Notes under the pieces: generated by a model
The model's database searches: none
What the model was told of the DNA's origin: nothing
What the model saw: only the letters and a program-made list of their open reading frames with translations
Part shown: piece by piece, positions 29,869-44,800 of the stretch
Layout: each line of letters opens with the position of its first letter
Position numbering within the stretch: the first letter of the stretch is position 1
Assembly: GCF_949987515.2 (NCBI RefSeq)
Contig: NC_082701.1
Coordinates: forward strand, 31,947,755-32,011,754
DNA length: 64,000 nt
Direction of reading: 5' to 3'
DNA from: Delphinus delphis
Taxonomy: Eukaryota; Chordata; Mammalia; Artiodactyla; Delphinidae
Made by a program: the position numbers and the translations under genes

Positions 29869-32800
29869 GTGAGCATTAACTCCCGAAACCTATTTCTGTG
29901 CTGACAAGATAAACTGAAATAAGTCTATCTTATATTTTTAAAATATTTTTTCAAAATTTCAAGTAATATGTAATGTATAATAATTCAGTGCTTCTTTTTT
30001 TTTCTTCCTAAGAGCAGGCTCCCGGAATTGGTATAATTAGGGATAAATTATATTTTTAATCTTTAAACATATTGAACACTAATTCTCAAAAATGCTGATA
30101 AATCTTCAAGGATACTGTCTTTTAGAGTTTATCTGAGATCATCAGAATTTGGTATACTTTCGTTTTTCCTTTTTTTTTTTTTTTGGCTACGCCGCGTGGC
30201 TTGTGGGATTTTAGTTCCCTGACCAGGGATTGAACTCAGGCCCACTGCAGTGAAAGCAGGAGTCCTAATCACTGGACCGCCAGAGAATTCCCTTGATATA
30301 CTTTTATTATAATAGTATCTTTTAGAATTTGTGTGTGATTATCAAAACTTGACTTACTTTAGTTATAATATTTTCTTTGAGGGATCGTGGGTGCTTATCA
30401 AGTTTAATATAATCTTATTGTCATGGGGGAATTTTCTAATAACAACTTAAACTTGATTTAGTGTATTGAGGATTTAAAAGAATCCCACCAAAGCAACCCT
30501 GAGGGACAATAAACACACTGACCAGTGAACTGAAGAAAATATGTTTAAAGAAACATGTTCATTAAATTAACAGCCTTTTAGAGGAATGAGCCATGGCGGC
30601 AGCAGGTAAATATGCTTTTACTCTGAGTTAACCATATTAGAAACAATTAAAAATTCCCCTCTGAGCCCTCTGGAACGCCTCGTCCTTTGGGGCAGGTCCC
30701 TTTGAAAGAACTTTTGTGTGTTGACCCAAATTGGACTTGCAAATGCTTTGCCTTGGAAGGTGAGACAGAGCGTGGATGCGTGTGTCTGAGGGTCCCTAAG
30801 GTCCCTTCCTGACTTTTTCAGGGGCCTCCCCGATTCTGACGGAAAAGGAGGCCAAACAGGTCCTGAGATCCCAGCGCCAGGACAGGCCGAGCAAACCCGG
30901 GTTCCCTGATGAGCCCATGAGGGTGAGTTCCGGGCTCTGGCTCTTTGAAGGGAGAGGGAGATCATTTGAATGCTTGTTCATTATGAACCCAAATGAGGTG
31001 CTGGTCCCAGCCCAGCATGGGTGCTAGATGGAGGTTCTGTGGAGTCCCAGGTGTAAGGTGATCTCACCTTTTCTTCTCCGGAGGTGCCAGCTCTGCTCCC
31101 CTACTGTTCGAACAGTATTTAAAGTGGAAACAGTGGGGCCGATGGTGGGAGTCCAGAATCCCGCGTGGGCGGCTGGGTGGCTCCCCTGAATGGGATGCTA
31201 GGGAGCTGTGCCCTGAGGCTGGTGCCAACCCCATCTTCTCCCTCTTCCCTTGGGTGCCGGGCAAGCTGGAACAGCATCCCCGGCTAGTGATGCTCTGTCT
31301 GGTTAGGCAGAATCTCTGCCCCTGCTGCCACCAGGTTCCACCCTCGCCTTGTGCCTCTGATTTTGGTCTTTGGCCTCAGCTCTGCCCTGTAGGTTTGTGG
31401 CATCCACCTAGTCTTTCTGAACCAGAGTACCCTCTGCTGCCTTCACTCTGTGACTTGTGGTGGGTGCTACTAGGCCCTGCCACACTGGCCTCAGGCCAGT
31501 TCGGGCCTGGCTTGTCTCTCCCTCCCATGACGGAAATGCTGACATTCCTGGTATTTTTACCCCACTCAGGTGAAGGTAAGTAGCAGGGACCCAGGCAGAG
31601 TCAGCGTGTCTGTGAAGCCGTGTCTGTGGTCAAGGCTGGTCTCCCACCTGTGCCCATATCAGTCGGGCCGCATGCTCACCCTCTGTTCATTGCATCTCTG
31701 TGTTGAGGCCCAGAGGATCTGCAGCAGCACTGGCCTTTGCTGCCTGCGGAATCGTGTGGGTAGTTGGATTAGTTCACTTAAAAGTCTCTCAGTATGATGC
31801 CGGGTCGCACAGCGGTGAGGAGTACTGGCTGTGGGCAGACTGTCCCGGTTTGAATCTCCCCATTTTCAAACTATGTAACTTTGAAGAAGTCTCCTCACAT
31901 TTCTGTACCTCAGTACTCTCGACTATGAAAAGGGGGTAAACAATATTATTACTTATATTTCTATAATGTTATTATTATAAGAGCATGAAACAACTACTTT
32001 ATGAGAATAAAATAAGGTAATTCATAGTAAGGCACTTAACATAGTACTCAGCAAGCAGTAACAGCTCCTTTGAGTATTCAGCACCAGGGACGGGGTGGGG
32101 CCGAGGCTGCAGACAGTCACCTGGGTGTCTGCTCAGAGTTGGTGGCAGACACAGAAGAGTCAGCAAATCACTGTTTCACAGAACGGCTTAGAAACGAGCA
32201 AGCGATTCAGGCTGTTGGGGTGGACGTGGCTTTGTTCTCTTTGGTAGGAGAAGTCAGAGGTGGCTGGAATCTCCACACACAGGTGGAAGGGGTCTGGGAG
32301 GTGGGCCGGCGCGAGAGCAGCAGGGCTTCGGGTACGTTGGACTTTACCTTGGGTTCAGTAGAGGACAATCAAAGCATGTCTCGAATGGGGGAGTGCACAG
32401 TCGGGTTTTAGACAGATGGTTTGAGATGCATTTAGAAGAGGCCCAGCATTGAAGTCTGAGCACACCAGGGCTCAGAGGTGGGCAGAGACAGAGGATCCCG
32501 AGGGGATGAGAAGGAACGTGAGGGGATATTGGGGGAAACCAAGCCTCCAGCACGGGGGATGAGGGTTGGGAAGGGGTGGGGTGGATGGTGAGGGAGCCAG
32601 TGGGGAGCAGGATGCCTGGCCCGAGGGTCCTGGGGAACTCCAACTGGCTCTTTGCTCCTTTGGGGTGATGTCTGGAGGGGCCGTTCCAGAGGCTCTTCCC
32701 TGGGGGCCCTGGAGGCTGTGGGAGGCTGGTTCAAGGGGCTCTGAGGCAGCAGGCCCCCTCCAGGTGCTCAGTAGACAGGCTCTGCTCAGCCCCAGCGTTG

Positions 32801-35800
32801 GCTGGGTGTTTTCTCTGCTGGCATCTGGCCCTGGCGGTCCTGAGCTCTGGTTGTGGAAGGGCGGCCTGGGCAGGGACTGGGGGTGGTTTAGGCATCAGGC
32901 AGCACGTGGGTGTGGGTGTTACGGCTCCGCCTCCGCCCCCAGCGTCCTTCCTCCCCCCATGCTAGCTACACACCGTGCTACACTTTATCCCCAAACGCTG
33001 CTTGGGGTGGTCCTTCCCTGCCCAGAACTTCCATGAGCTCCTTCTCTCTCATTTCCCTCTTCCTGGCTCCTGGTCATCACCTGCCTTCACCTGTGACAAC
33101 CCTCTGCTTGCCTCTGGCGTTGCTCCTTTACTGAATATCTGGCTTTTTGGGTTTTGTTGGTTTTGGTCATCTTTTATAGGCTTGACCACCACTGACTCAT
33201 CTTAGCTGCCTTGAACCTGCCTGATCTAGTTTCTGTGATTCTCTCTAGACTCACCCACCATTTCCCACCCATCCCGTGTATGGTACAGTCCTGTATGTCT
33301 GTCACAAAGACACTGACCTGTGTCCAGAATCCTCAGCCACTCAGTCAAGTTTGGAAAAATGCCTGTGTGACCTACAGTTGAAATGTGAACATAAATATGC
33401 AATAAGTTGTTTGGCAGCTAGCCTATACCTGTAGTTCTCATCCAGGGGTGATTTTGCTCCCCCGCCCCAGGGACATCTGGCAATGTCTGGAGACATTTTT
33501 GGTTGTCACAACTGGTGGGAGGAGGGTTTGCTATTGGCATCTAATGGGTTAGGGCCAGGGATGCTGCTAGACAATGCACAGGGCAGCTCCCACAACAAAA
33601 ATGATCTGGCCTGGAATGTAATTGTGTCGGGGGTGAGGAACACTGGCTATGATGATGGACAGTCTCTTTCTCTTTTACTGCGTGTGTCACTCTGTGTGTC
33701 TCTCGCACTGTCATACATCCACCCACACGCAGTACTGGCTGAACCAACACATAATTTCTGGAATCCCATTTTTCTTAGGAGCATGTTTCTTAACCTTGGC
33801 CACATGCTGGAACCAAATGGGGAGGTTAAGAATCTGATGTCTGGGTTCCCCACACAGAGGGGTGCCCTGCGGTGTGTCCTAGGCATTGGGGAGGGGGATG
33901 AGAGCCCCCTAGGTGGCATCAATGTGCAACCGAAGCTGAGAACCAGTGGGCCAAGCCTTCTGGGGGAGACCCGCCATGGGTAACAGCAGCTCCCGTGGTC
34001 CGGTTGGGAATGCATTTAGCTGAATGTTGAAATGAGGGTCTGGAGAGTAGATGGGATACTTGTTCAGATGCAGGTCAGAGAGACAGAGTGAGAGGGTCAG
34101 GTGGTCGATCAGAGAGCACTCCTTGCTGACCAAGATGGGCACTTAATTATACTTCACCTCGACCGTGCCGGGCCGAGCACCAGGCACTGAGGACATAGAC
34201 TAGACATTCTCCGTTCGTTTGAGATGCTGTGTGCACTGCATGGGGACGGATGAGCCAGAGCATCCGGCCTGTTTCCAGCTCTCTAACAAGGTCATCTGGC
34301 GCACGGGGTCTGAGGACAGGGCCTTCAAGCTCCAACCGGAAGGAGGAGAGAGGCTGGTCAGGCTTCTTGGAGGAGGCGCCACGGAGCTGAGGCTGGAAGG
34401 ATGCGGAGTTTACAGGCAGTGCAGCGGTGGGCGAGGTGGGAAGAGAGTTCCCCCTCAGTGTGATTCCAGGCGGTGTTCGGCACAAACTCGTTGTGGACTT
34501 TGGGCTTTAGAATGAGGATGAGTCCTTTCCTTTTTTTTCCTTACAGAGAAAACCCAGTTTTCTCTGTAAAATGCAGAGTTTGGCCCAGAGTCTGACTAGA
34601 AGGTTCATCCCAGGTCTCATATAGAATATGAGGGTCTGGATAGAGCTTCCGGACGACCAGGTTCTTGGTGCCAGTCAGCAACTGGTAGGAAGAGCCCTGG
34701 CAGCCGGCTGTGGACTTGGTGAGGGCCAGAGGGGTTTATCTGGAGGCCCTGGAGGGGCTCATGTGGGCATTTTTCTCAAACACCAGGGCCTCCCGGCCTC
34801 CTGCACTTGCTGTCTGACCTGGTTCCCCCTTGTGGCTTGTTGTTGACTTTTCCTTTTAAGGGATTTACTGAGAGCAAGATGAATAATACGAATCACCTGT
34901 TATATAAAAAGAAGCAATTCACCCCCTTTTAAAAAAATTACAGTATTTTGTATTGAAGTACAGTTGATTTACAATGTTGTGTTAATTGCTGCTGTACAGC
35001 AAAGTGACGCATTTATATATATATATAACGCATTTTTATATATATATATATATATTCTCTTTCATATTCTTTTCCATTATGGTTTATCACGGGATCTTGA
35101 ATGTAGTTCCCTGTGCTGTACAGTAGGACCCTGTTTCGATTCACCCCTTTTATCTGAGCGGCTGACAGATGTCACAGCCATCCCAGCCTGCATCACTGCT
35201 GAATGAAGCATTGGACGCAGTGACCCCACGTTTATCAGCAGGTCACCAGGAGGCCATGAGGTGGGACCTCTGGCCAAGGGAACCACCCTTCCCTGCTCTT
35301 TACCTCTTGCCGAGACCACCTTCTACCCTCCTTCTTTCTCTGTGCAAACCATCTGCTTGCATATCCCTTTGCTAGAGATGGACACACCGTCCTGTGTGTG
35401 CAGGATGGTACATACTGCGTGTATGTGTGGATTGTGTGTGAGTGTGTGTGAAGGTTTGTGTATGACTGTGCGTGTATGAGGATATATATGTATGTGAGGG
35501 GGTGTGTGTGAGGATATGTATGTGTGTATGTGACTGTACATGTGTGAGGGGGTGTGTGCATGTGTATGTGAGTGTTTGTGTATGGGTGTGTGTATGATTC
35601 TGTGTGTGTTTTGGAACAGGCCTTGCAGGATAATTTTTTCAGAAGCTCTGGATTCCAGTTTCCTGTCTTTTGACCTTCACCTGAGTGTCTGGGATTTATG
35701 GCATGATGGGTGATGGGCACAGAAGGTCCTCTCGGGGCCAGGTTGGAAGGACCTGGAGTCATAGTGGAGTGGACTTTCGTTCTGTACTCGGTGGGAGCCA

Positions 35801-38800
35801 CCAAGGGATTTGAAGTGGGGGATGATGGGATTAGGGCTGGCGTGCTGGAGCCGTTTAGAGGCTCAGGACACAGCCTCTTGGACGCTGGCCTTCAGTTACC
35901 ATTATACGTGGGACATGGGAGATTACATTGTTGGACGTGTTATTGTACCTCCTTCCCATGGCAGCCTGGAGACAGACAGGTGGACTGGGACGGATGAGCA
36001 GAGGTAGTGATCTCTGGGAATGTGTGTGCCCTCGGGAGCTGAGCTCTGAGACTCACTCAGAATTACCGAGAGATGACCGGGTGCGTTATTTCATTTCGCT
36101 TCTCCCCTCTGAGGGACTGAGTGGAAGAAAACCCTTTCAGAGAGGGGAGAGGCCATTGACGAGAGTAAATGGATGGTGCTTTGGGAGGGTATTAAGCATT
36201 CAAAATGAAAGCACATACGAAGATTTGCAGTAGTCTCTCCTCGGGAGTATCTATAAAACAATGTTATATTCTTGACACTTGGCTTTAATATTGGCAGATG
36301 TTGGCTTCTGTGGGATGATAGGTGTTTTGGAAACAGGTTCAGACAAGCTATGCCCACACATGCAAACGACTGGACCCTTTTGACAGCTTGTATCCTCATG
36401 GCAACAACCGTTCTTTTTTGCCTGTGTGGTGGATAATGCATTGAAAAGATCGCTGGTGTGCCCTGCCTTGTGGGGAGGGCTGGCTTCCACCCCAGAGGAG
36501 TGGGAACACCTTGCTGGCATCCTTGATGGAGAAAGGTAGGGCCTCAGTGAGGATGGGGGGAGAGAGGAAGAGGAGACCCGGCTCCGGGGAAGAAAGCAGG
36601 AGGGGTTCTGAGTGCATGGAGGCAGCTGGGGAGGAAGAGGATGAAAGGCCCCGAGCTGGGGGATGTGAACACGGGTCAGAGAGAGGGGGCAGGTGGGGAG
36701 GTAGAGAGGGCCCAGACCTGACAGATTCCCTGTGGCAGGAAATAGCTAACACATCTATTTTATGGCAACTCCTTGACATTGGATTAGAACTTGTTCTCAG
36801 CTCTGTGCGGTGATTACCCTCTGAAGCCTCCAAACCGTAGGAAAAGTCTGCTGTGCACAGCAACCTTGTGTTAGTGGTTCTTTGGGGGAATGACAGATGG
36901 CAGGTGTGTGCTGAAGGGGGGCTGACGAAAGAGGGAGGTAATCGCTCAGATCTGGACGCTGCAGTGGTGGAGAAACACGAGTCCCAGATCTTCAGAGATT
37001 TTGGGGAATTGGGTTCTAGATGTCACAGGAGTGGGATGGGCACTCCAGGAAGCCTGGGATTCACGTGGGGACACCCCATCTGGAGACATCTGGGTTTCAG
37101 CTGAATTCATTTGCTACTCTAGGACTTAGGACTTCAGTTTGTGAAGACATCATGTTAGAAGAGCTTGTAACAAAGCCTCAAGATCCTAATGGAGGAAAAA
37201 CAATCTGAGAATCTGATGAGGACAGGGCTGTGTGAAAAGAAGGGCTGGACTTGTGGTTAGAGGGAAGAAGCTAGAAAAAAGAATCCTGAGCTTTCCCTGG
37301 AATGTGTCCTCAGTCATGACTGTGCTTCTGTTGATTTTCAGGGATTAGGGCTGAACTCTTGCAACTCAAAAAGTGGTCCCCAGCCAGGCCGCTGGGCTTC
37401 ACTTGGGAGCCCAGAGCCTCAGGCTCCTCCCCACACCTGAAGGCGGATCTGGGCCACAAGGCTGGATGACCGAGGTGCACATTTAAGTTTAAGAAGTGCT
37501 GTCCTAGAGAAATGGCTCTTAGCCTCTGCTCCCGGCATCCTGGGGACTGGGAACCAGCCTGCGCTTGTTTTGTTTTGACACAAGGATCCCTCTTCCTTCC
37601 TCTGGGCTCTCTGCTCTGTGGATTCCTGTTTTCCAGGACCCCTGGCTCCTGGTTTCTCCTCCTGCTTTGTGGTTTTTGCTGCTCAGTTTCCTTTGCTGGG
37701 TTCTTAGCCCTTGACGGTCCTTTAAATGTCAGAGCATCCCAGGGCTCTGCTCTCTGCCTTTTTTAGTCCCCGAGCTTAAATATCACCTCTATGCTGATGG
37801 CCACACACTCCTATCTGTAGCCTGGACTCTGTCTGTGAGCTCCCTCACGCAACTGTCCACTTGGCTGTTTGCACTGGAATATTTAACCAGCATCTCAGAC
37901 TTAACAGCCTCAAGAGGAATTCCAGATTGTGGCCTTACACCAGCCCTGCCCTTGCCTTCCACGGTGGGGTAAGGTGGGCCACCTCCTCCTAGTTGCATGG
38001 GCCCCAAATCCAGAATCTGCCCACTTCTCACCCTCCCCTGCCACCACCCGAGTCCCTAGAGTGGACTGAGCAATACTCTCTTACCCTGCCTCCCTCTTCC
38101 TCTCTAGATCCCTCTGCATCTGTTCTCAGCAGAGCAGCAATAGTCAGTTCTTAAAAACGTAAACCGGATCCCATCTTTCTCCTGCTCAAAACCTTCCAAT
38201 GACCTCCTGCCTTACTCCAAACAAATCCATGGTCCTATAGTGGCCTACTAGGCCCTAGAGGTCTGTCTGCTCCCTCTGCTCCCTCCTTGGCCTCTACCTG
38301 CATCTCATCCCTGCCCCCCACCCCTGCCACCGTTCCAGCCATGCTGGCCTCCTCATTGCGCCTTGAATGTGTCAGGCTTGCTTGTCCCTTCATTGATGTA
38401 GTTCAGGCTATGTGGAAAGCAGTGTTGCGTTTATTCTGTAACTTGCTTTTATTCACTCAGTAATACATCTTGTTCTAGCTCATTTTAAATTGAAGCCTAG
38501 GGTAAATGTATGATGCTATGATCTGAATGTTTGTGTCCCCCCAGACCCCAAATTCATATGTTGAAATCTTAACTCGCAAGTGATGGTATTAAGGGATGGG
38601 GCCTTTGGGAGGTACTTAGGTCATGAGGGCTCTGCTCTCGTGGATTGTAAATGGGATTAGCACCCTTATAGAAGAGACCCCCCAAAGCTCCCTAGTCCCA
38701 CCAGCCACGTGAAGATATAACGAGAAGTCTGTGACCTGAAGGAGAGCCCTCACCCACCCGTACTGGTACCCTGATCTTGGACTTCCACCTCCTGAGCTGT

Positions 38801-41800
38801 GAGAAATAAACTTCTGCTGTTTATAAGCTGCCCGGTTTGTGGTATTTCAGGTTATAGCAGCCCGAATGGACTGAGACATATTACAACTTATTTATTTAGC
38901 CCTTCCTGGAACAATGGCCATTTTACTTATTTCCAATGATGAAGATCCTTGTACACATGTGTGTTTTGCCGAGTTCAGCGATAAGAAATGAAATTTCTGA
39001 GTCAGAGGGTTTATGTCCTTCCAGGTGAAATGGGTACTGCCAACTTGCCAAACTGACTTACCAGCTCCCACCAGTAGTGTGTATAAGAATACCTGGGTCC
39101 CTGTACTCTTGTCAGCACTTGACATTATGAAAGTTTTGTGTGTACAGCTTTCAAAATGGAAAGAAATCCTATCTACTCTTCTATCTGCACATGTATATGG
39201 AGACATGTTGCCAAACAATAATGACATTATTTTCTCCATGATAAAATTTGGGACAAATTTATACTTTTTATTTTCATGCTTTTTGCTATTACTTAGTATA
39301 TTAGTTTCTTAAGGCTGCCATGACAAAGTACCACAAACTGGATTGCTTGAAACAATAGAAATCTATTTATTTATTGATCTGTCTATTAATTAATTAATTA
39401 ATTTATTTTTAATGGTCGTGCCGGGCAGTGTGTGGGATCTTAGTTTCCCCACCAGGGATCGAACCTGCACCTGCTTCAGTGGAAGTGCAGAGTCTTAACT
39501 ACTGGACCACCAAGGAGGTCCAACAATAGAAATTTATTCTCTCTCAGTTTGGGAGGCTAGAAGTTTGAAATCAAGGAGCTGGCAAGGTTGATTCCTTCTG
39601 GGAGCTTGGAGGGAGAATCTGTCCCATGCTTCTCTCCTAGCTTCTGGTGGTTGCTGGCAATCTTTGGCATTTCTTGACTTGTAGCTACATTACTCCAATC
39701 TCTGCATCTGTCTTTACATGGCCTTCTTCCCTGTGTGTCCCTGTGTCCAAATTTCCTTCTTCTAAGGATGCTAGTCTTTGGCTTTAGGGCCTACCCTACT
39801 CCAGTACGACCTTGTTTCCAAATAAGACCACATTCACAGGATTCAGGTGGACATGAAATTTTGGGGGACATTATTCAATTCAGGACATTCAGTTTTTTAT
39901 TTTTAATAAGTGTATGTGTAGTTTTCACCAAAAACAACACAGGAGAGCATTTAAGAGTGGGGCAGCAGAGTGTTGAGTCTGAATCCCAGCTCACCACTTA
40001 CTGGCTATCACATCCTGGCCGGGTTGCTTAAACTCTGTAAGTCTCAGTTTTCTTATCTATAAAATGGGATATGATAATCAAACCTACCTCAGAGACTTAT
40101 TGTGAGAGAAAGCATGCAAAGCACAGTGCCTGAGTGATGACATTGGCTCTCATTCTTCTTGTTTTTTACAAAGCAGCAGCTGAATAAATACTTTTTAAAA
40201 TATAACAAAACAAAAACCTCTTTGGCTCCTCACTGCTTATAAGATAAGGGCCAAGTATCTTGGCCTGGGAGACAGACCAGCCCTAAGCCACCATTGTGTC
40301 CCATTTCCTGCCACTCGTCCAAGGCCATTTATGCTCCAACCACCTGGAACTTCTCATTGTTTTTAAAAATAAACCATCCTCTCCCTGGTCTCAGCATCCT
40401 TTCACAAATGATTCCCTTTGCCTGCAGAGCTATTCTCCATTATTTATGCCTGGTACCCTCTTCTTCATTCTCAATGTCACTTTTTCTATCTCCCCTGAGT
40501 TGGTCCTGCCCTCCTAGTACTCACTCACAAAACGATACTATATATAGGTACGTCTATATGTATGTAAATTTCTAGAAAAAGGTCTAGAAATATGATCAGT
40601 TGACTCTTAATTGTGTCATCTCATTCAGGAGGTTAAGATTGCAGGTACTGATCTAGGGAACTTTATATTTGATGTTTAAACTTTAAACAGTAACAATATG
40701 TTCATGTGTTACTTGTGTAATTACAAATAAAAATTTAAGCCATTCATATTTATTATACAAAACTTGGAAACCAAGAAAGGGTCAAAAGAAGAAAAAAAAA
40801 AATCTGTTGTAGTCTTACTCCCTCTCCCCAAAGACAGCATTGCCATTTTTGATTTATTTCTTTTTAGTCTTTTTGTGTGTATTTTTAAAAAGTATAATCA
40901 CACTCTACAATTTTGTATCTTGGTTTTTCTCTTAATATTATAACATACACATTTCCTCATATTATTAGAAACTCTTTATAACCATAATGATAGTGAATTA
41001 CCCTCTTTTGTTAGTTAGATCATTTCCACTATTTTTCTAAATTTAATTTTTATTTTATGTTGGGGTATATTTGATTTACAGTGTTGTGTTAGTTTCAGGT
41101 GTATAGCAAAGTGATTCAGTTATACATATATCCATTCTTTTTCAGATTCTTTTCCCATATAGGTTATTACAGAAGAGTAGAGTTCCCTGTGCTGTACAGT
41201 AGGTACTTGTTGGTTATCTTTTTTTTTTTTTTTTTTTTCGGTACACGGGCCTCTCACTGTTGTGGCCTCTCCCATTGCGGAGCACAGGCTCCGGATGCAC
41301 AGGCTCAGCGGCCAAGGCTCACGGGCCCAGCCGCTCCGCGGCATCTGGGATCTTCCCGGACTGGGGCACGAACCCGTGTCCCCTGCATCGGCAGGCGGAC
41401 CCTCAACCACTGCGCCACCATGGAAGCCCGGTTATCTATTTTATATATAGTAGTGTGTATATATGTTAATTCCAAACTCCTAATTTATCCTTCCCCCCAC
41501 CTTTCCCCTTTGGTAACCATAAGTTTGTTTTCAAAGTCTGGGAGTCTGTTTCTGTTTTGTAAATAAGTTCATTTGTATCATCTTATGAGATTTCCACATA
41601 TAAGTGATATCATATAATATTTGTCTTTGACTTACTTCACTTAGTATGATAATCTCTAGGTCCATCCATGTTGCGGCAAATGACATTATTTCATTCTTTT
41701 TTTATGGCTGAGTAATATTCCATTCTATATATGTACCACATCTTTATCCATTCCTCTGTCAATGGACATTTAGGCTGCTTCCATGTCTTGGCTATTGTAA

Positions 41801-44800
41801 ATAGTGCTGCAATGAACATTGGGGTGCATGTATCTTTTCGACTTATGGTTTTCACCAGAAATATGCCCAGGAGTGGGATTGCTGGATCATATGGTAGCTC
41901 TATTTTTAGTTTTTTAAGGAACCTCCATACTGTTCTCCATAGTGGTTGTACCAATTTACATTCCAACTTACGATGTAGGAAGGTTCCCTTTCCCACTATT
42001 TTTTCTATTATAAACAGCACTCTAAAATTTTGTTCTTAAAGTGCTTTTAATATTTTGAATTATTTGCTAGGGATATGTTCCCAGAAAATAAATTATTGGA
42101 TCCAAGGATATGAATACAGTATTTTTGAACCTTTTAGTATATATTACCACATTGCTTTCTAAAAGTTTTAAAAAATAATTTATGTCTTGTCATCCAAGAG
42201 AACGTTTCAGTAGAGGTTTTAAGGTAAAGATAATGGGAGCATGATATAATATCTTAAATTGGATTAGAGTTGGCCATTTCTGGGGCAGAGTGGATGCAGT
42301 AAGGGAGGATTAGGGACGTGTGGGTGTCTGTGTGGACACCTTGGTGCCCCTCATTGGCATTAGAAACCTAGGAGAAGAAGCAGGTTGTCTGGAATGAGGG
42401 TGTGTTTGAAGTTCTTCTCTGACAGCACCTGCCTTTGTACTTGTTTCTTCTGCTCTTGTCTACCTGGTTAACTCTTACTCATTTGTAGAGATTCACCTGA
42501 AATGATGCCTGTTTTGAGAGGCCCTCCTGATGCCCCTACCCTCCCACCATGAATTAGAGCATCCCTCTGGCCTAGCACTCACAGCACAAAATTGCTATTT
42601 CTGACTTAAAAAAAAAATCTCTCTCTCCTACTAGACTGCTCTAAACTGCTTGAGCAGATGGACTGTTTGTTTCACTTCTGGGTCCCCAGCACCAAGCACA
42701 GAATTTGACATTTACTAAATGCTCATTATACTTGTTTCCATTCCTTTCTTTGCTTCTCTCCAGGGGAGAAATTTTGTAGGACATTACTCTACCATAGAAC
42801 CTGGAGGTTATTTCAAAGAAATCTTCTATTGCCTCACTTAAATTCATTAAATTTCTCTTAGTCGTCCCAAATTTTAGGGAAAAAATTATTGCCAACTGCT
42901 GGGGTGAACCATGGAAATTCTCTAAAAAAGATGACATCCGAGCTAAAATTATGTCCTTTGTGATTGTATTCGTAAGCACTTGTGTGCCCTGGGAATATGC
43001 TTTCCATTTTGGCCTGTGTTCCTTTAAGGAATGTTCTTGTGGGGCAAGTATAAATCATATTAGCTTTATTGTAAATAGTCTTTGTGAAATATGCTTTCAT
43101 TTTTAGCCCCTTGACAAATGTATGTAGTAACTCCGTTACCCTTTTGTTCCCTGTGATCTCCAAGACCAGTTCAGAGCGACTGAGATACAAATTGTGCACA
43201 TCACTGATTTGCCCTCTTTCAGGGCTAAGCCTTCTAAGTGGCCCAGAGCAGTTAAGTTCTGAGCCACCCTTCTGCCTATATGATCATCTTGCTTTTACTA
43301 ATGAGCAAAATAATTCATCCAGATGTCGATGGACCTTTAATTTCATGCAAATGTCACGGGAAGGATTTTGCCTTCTTGGAAAAAGATCCCACCTTGATCG
43401 ATTAACTGTCTACTTTATGATTCTCAGCTTGGATCAGGTTCCAGTGGGTATTTACTTTCATTATCACACCTCTCCTGTGCCATCATAAAGGACCCCCTGC
43501 AATTTCTGCTCTAAATCTTGAGAAATTATTTACTTAAATCATTCCAGTTGGCATTGGACACGAAATGCAGATATTAGTTTTTGTTTTGCTTTAATTTTTT
43601 TCCCCTTGAAAAAAGGAATCTAAAAAAAAAATGAAAACTTATTTTTCATCTACCCCTTCTTTCTTGATCCAGGAACATTTGAGATTACCATTAATGCTGG
43701 GTCATTTCTAACTTAGCCAACACAATTGTTGAATTTGTGGTTTTCAGCAGATTTGCAGTTTGGCTTTTCATCTTTGACTAATGATTGCTTTTAGGCCTTT
43801 GTGGCTTATTCATTTCCCTAACATTTTAAATAAATAGTGAAATGTCATGGAAACCAGGGCTTGTTTCTTTCTCTCTCTATGTGTGCATCTGTTTTGGTTG
43901 TTTCTCTTCAACAGTGATTTCAGCCTCTATTTAGGGGTGTGAAATACATGTTACTCTTTGATGCTTTTTATGTACATTTGGCCTGGGCCATTATAATGAG
44001 CAGATTGACGCAGATGCCCAGGAGCCTCCCAAGGAGGATTTAGTAAGATTATGGAGAAAGAAGAGTCATTTCATTTATTCATCACTTGTTTGTACATTTC
44101 TCCTGTGAGTTTTATTGAGGCCCTACTATATGCCAAGCACTAAACCGTATACTAGGTATTCCTTGGACACTCTCGTCAAAAAGCCAGTTGGGTATTTGGC
44201 TGAGACGGACAGGGATTAAATGAATAAGGATGCCAATGAGCATATAATTATAAGTGGTGTATAGATGCTGTTTATCAGTGGTGACATTCTTTCTATCACC
44301 ACCAATCTCATTGGAAACGTCTTTAACTATTGGGAAGCTGTCAAGTTCATGATCACAAATATAAGTTTTCCAGAGTTCTAATTTCCCCTTGAAAGCTCAA
44401 GTTTTATCATTTTGTAACAAAATGATATTTCCAGTTTCCCTGGAAATGATAAGCTCACTTCATTCACTTTTGGGAATATGTCTGCCAAACACACGCATAA
44501 AACACACCTACTTCAACTCTTGATGCCAACAGTCCCCCAGGTGCTTTTCCTTGAGAAAATCATTGTACTTTGTCGTGCAGCAGAAGTGCTGCGTGCATGC
44601 GGTCATTTTCTACGGCTTCACCAGGGCATGCTTCCGTGAAACTGGCATTTTGAGAATGTTTTATTTGTATTTACTTTAACTGCGACTGTGTGATGAAGGA
44701 TATGTCGACCACTAGGTCAGTTGGGTGCTACTGCCTTGACTCCTGCTGAGGCGTCAGTTTCACCCACCAATGCACACAGTGAGAAGGCAAATGTCTTAGT

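Larger units (their letters stand above)
40740..42170 (-). repeat. Old LINE-like repeat split by a younger L1
   Basis: Flanks 40740-41035 and 42000-42170 look like parts of one old AT-rich LINE fragment. The L1 at 41036-41998 lies between them. Confidence 0.45.

Noticed and set aside
32566..33036. Open frames around 32.3-34.5 kb as possible genes
   Set aside because: Frames overlap on both strands without splice-site logic, start context or family likeness. The region is simply GC-richer intron.
35235..35804. Long frame rich in Thr-His-Pro
   Set aside because: Produced by the antisense of the TG-rich array.
42641..43199. Two overlapping minus-strand frames of about 112 codons
   Set aside because: No domain recognised, and the two frames conflict. 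The sequence is AT-rich intron with an L2 tail at one end.
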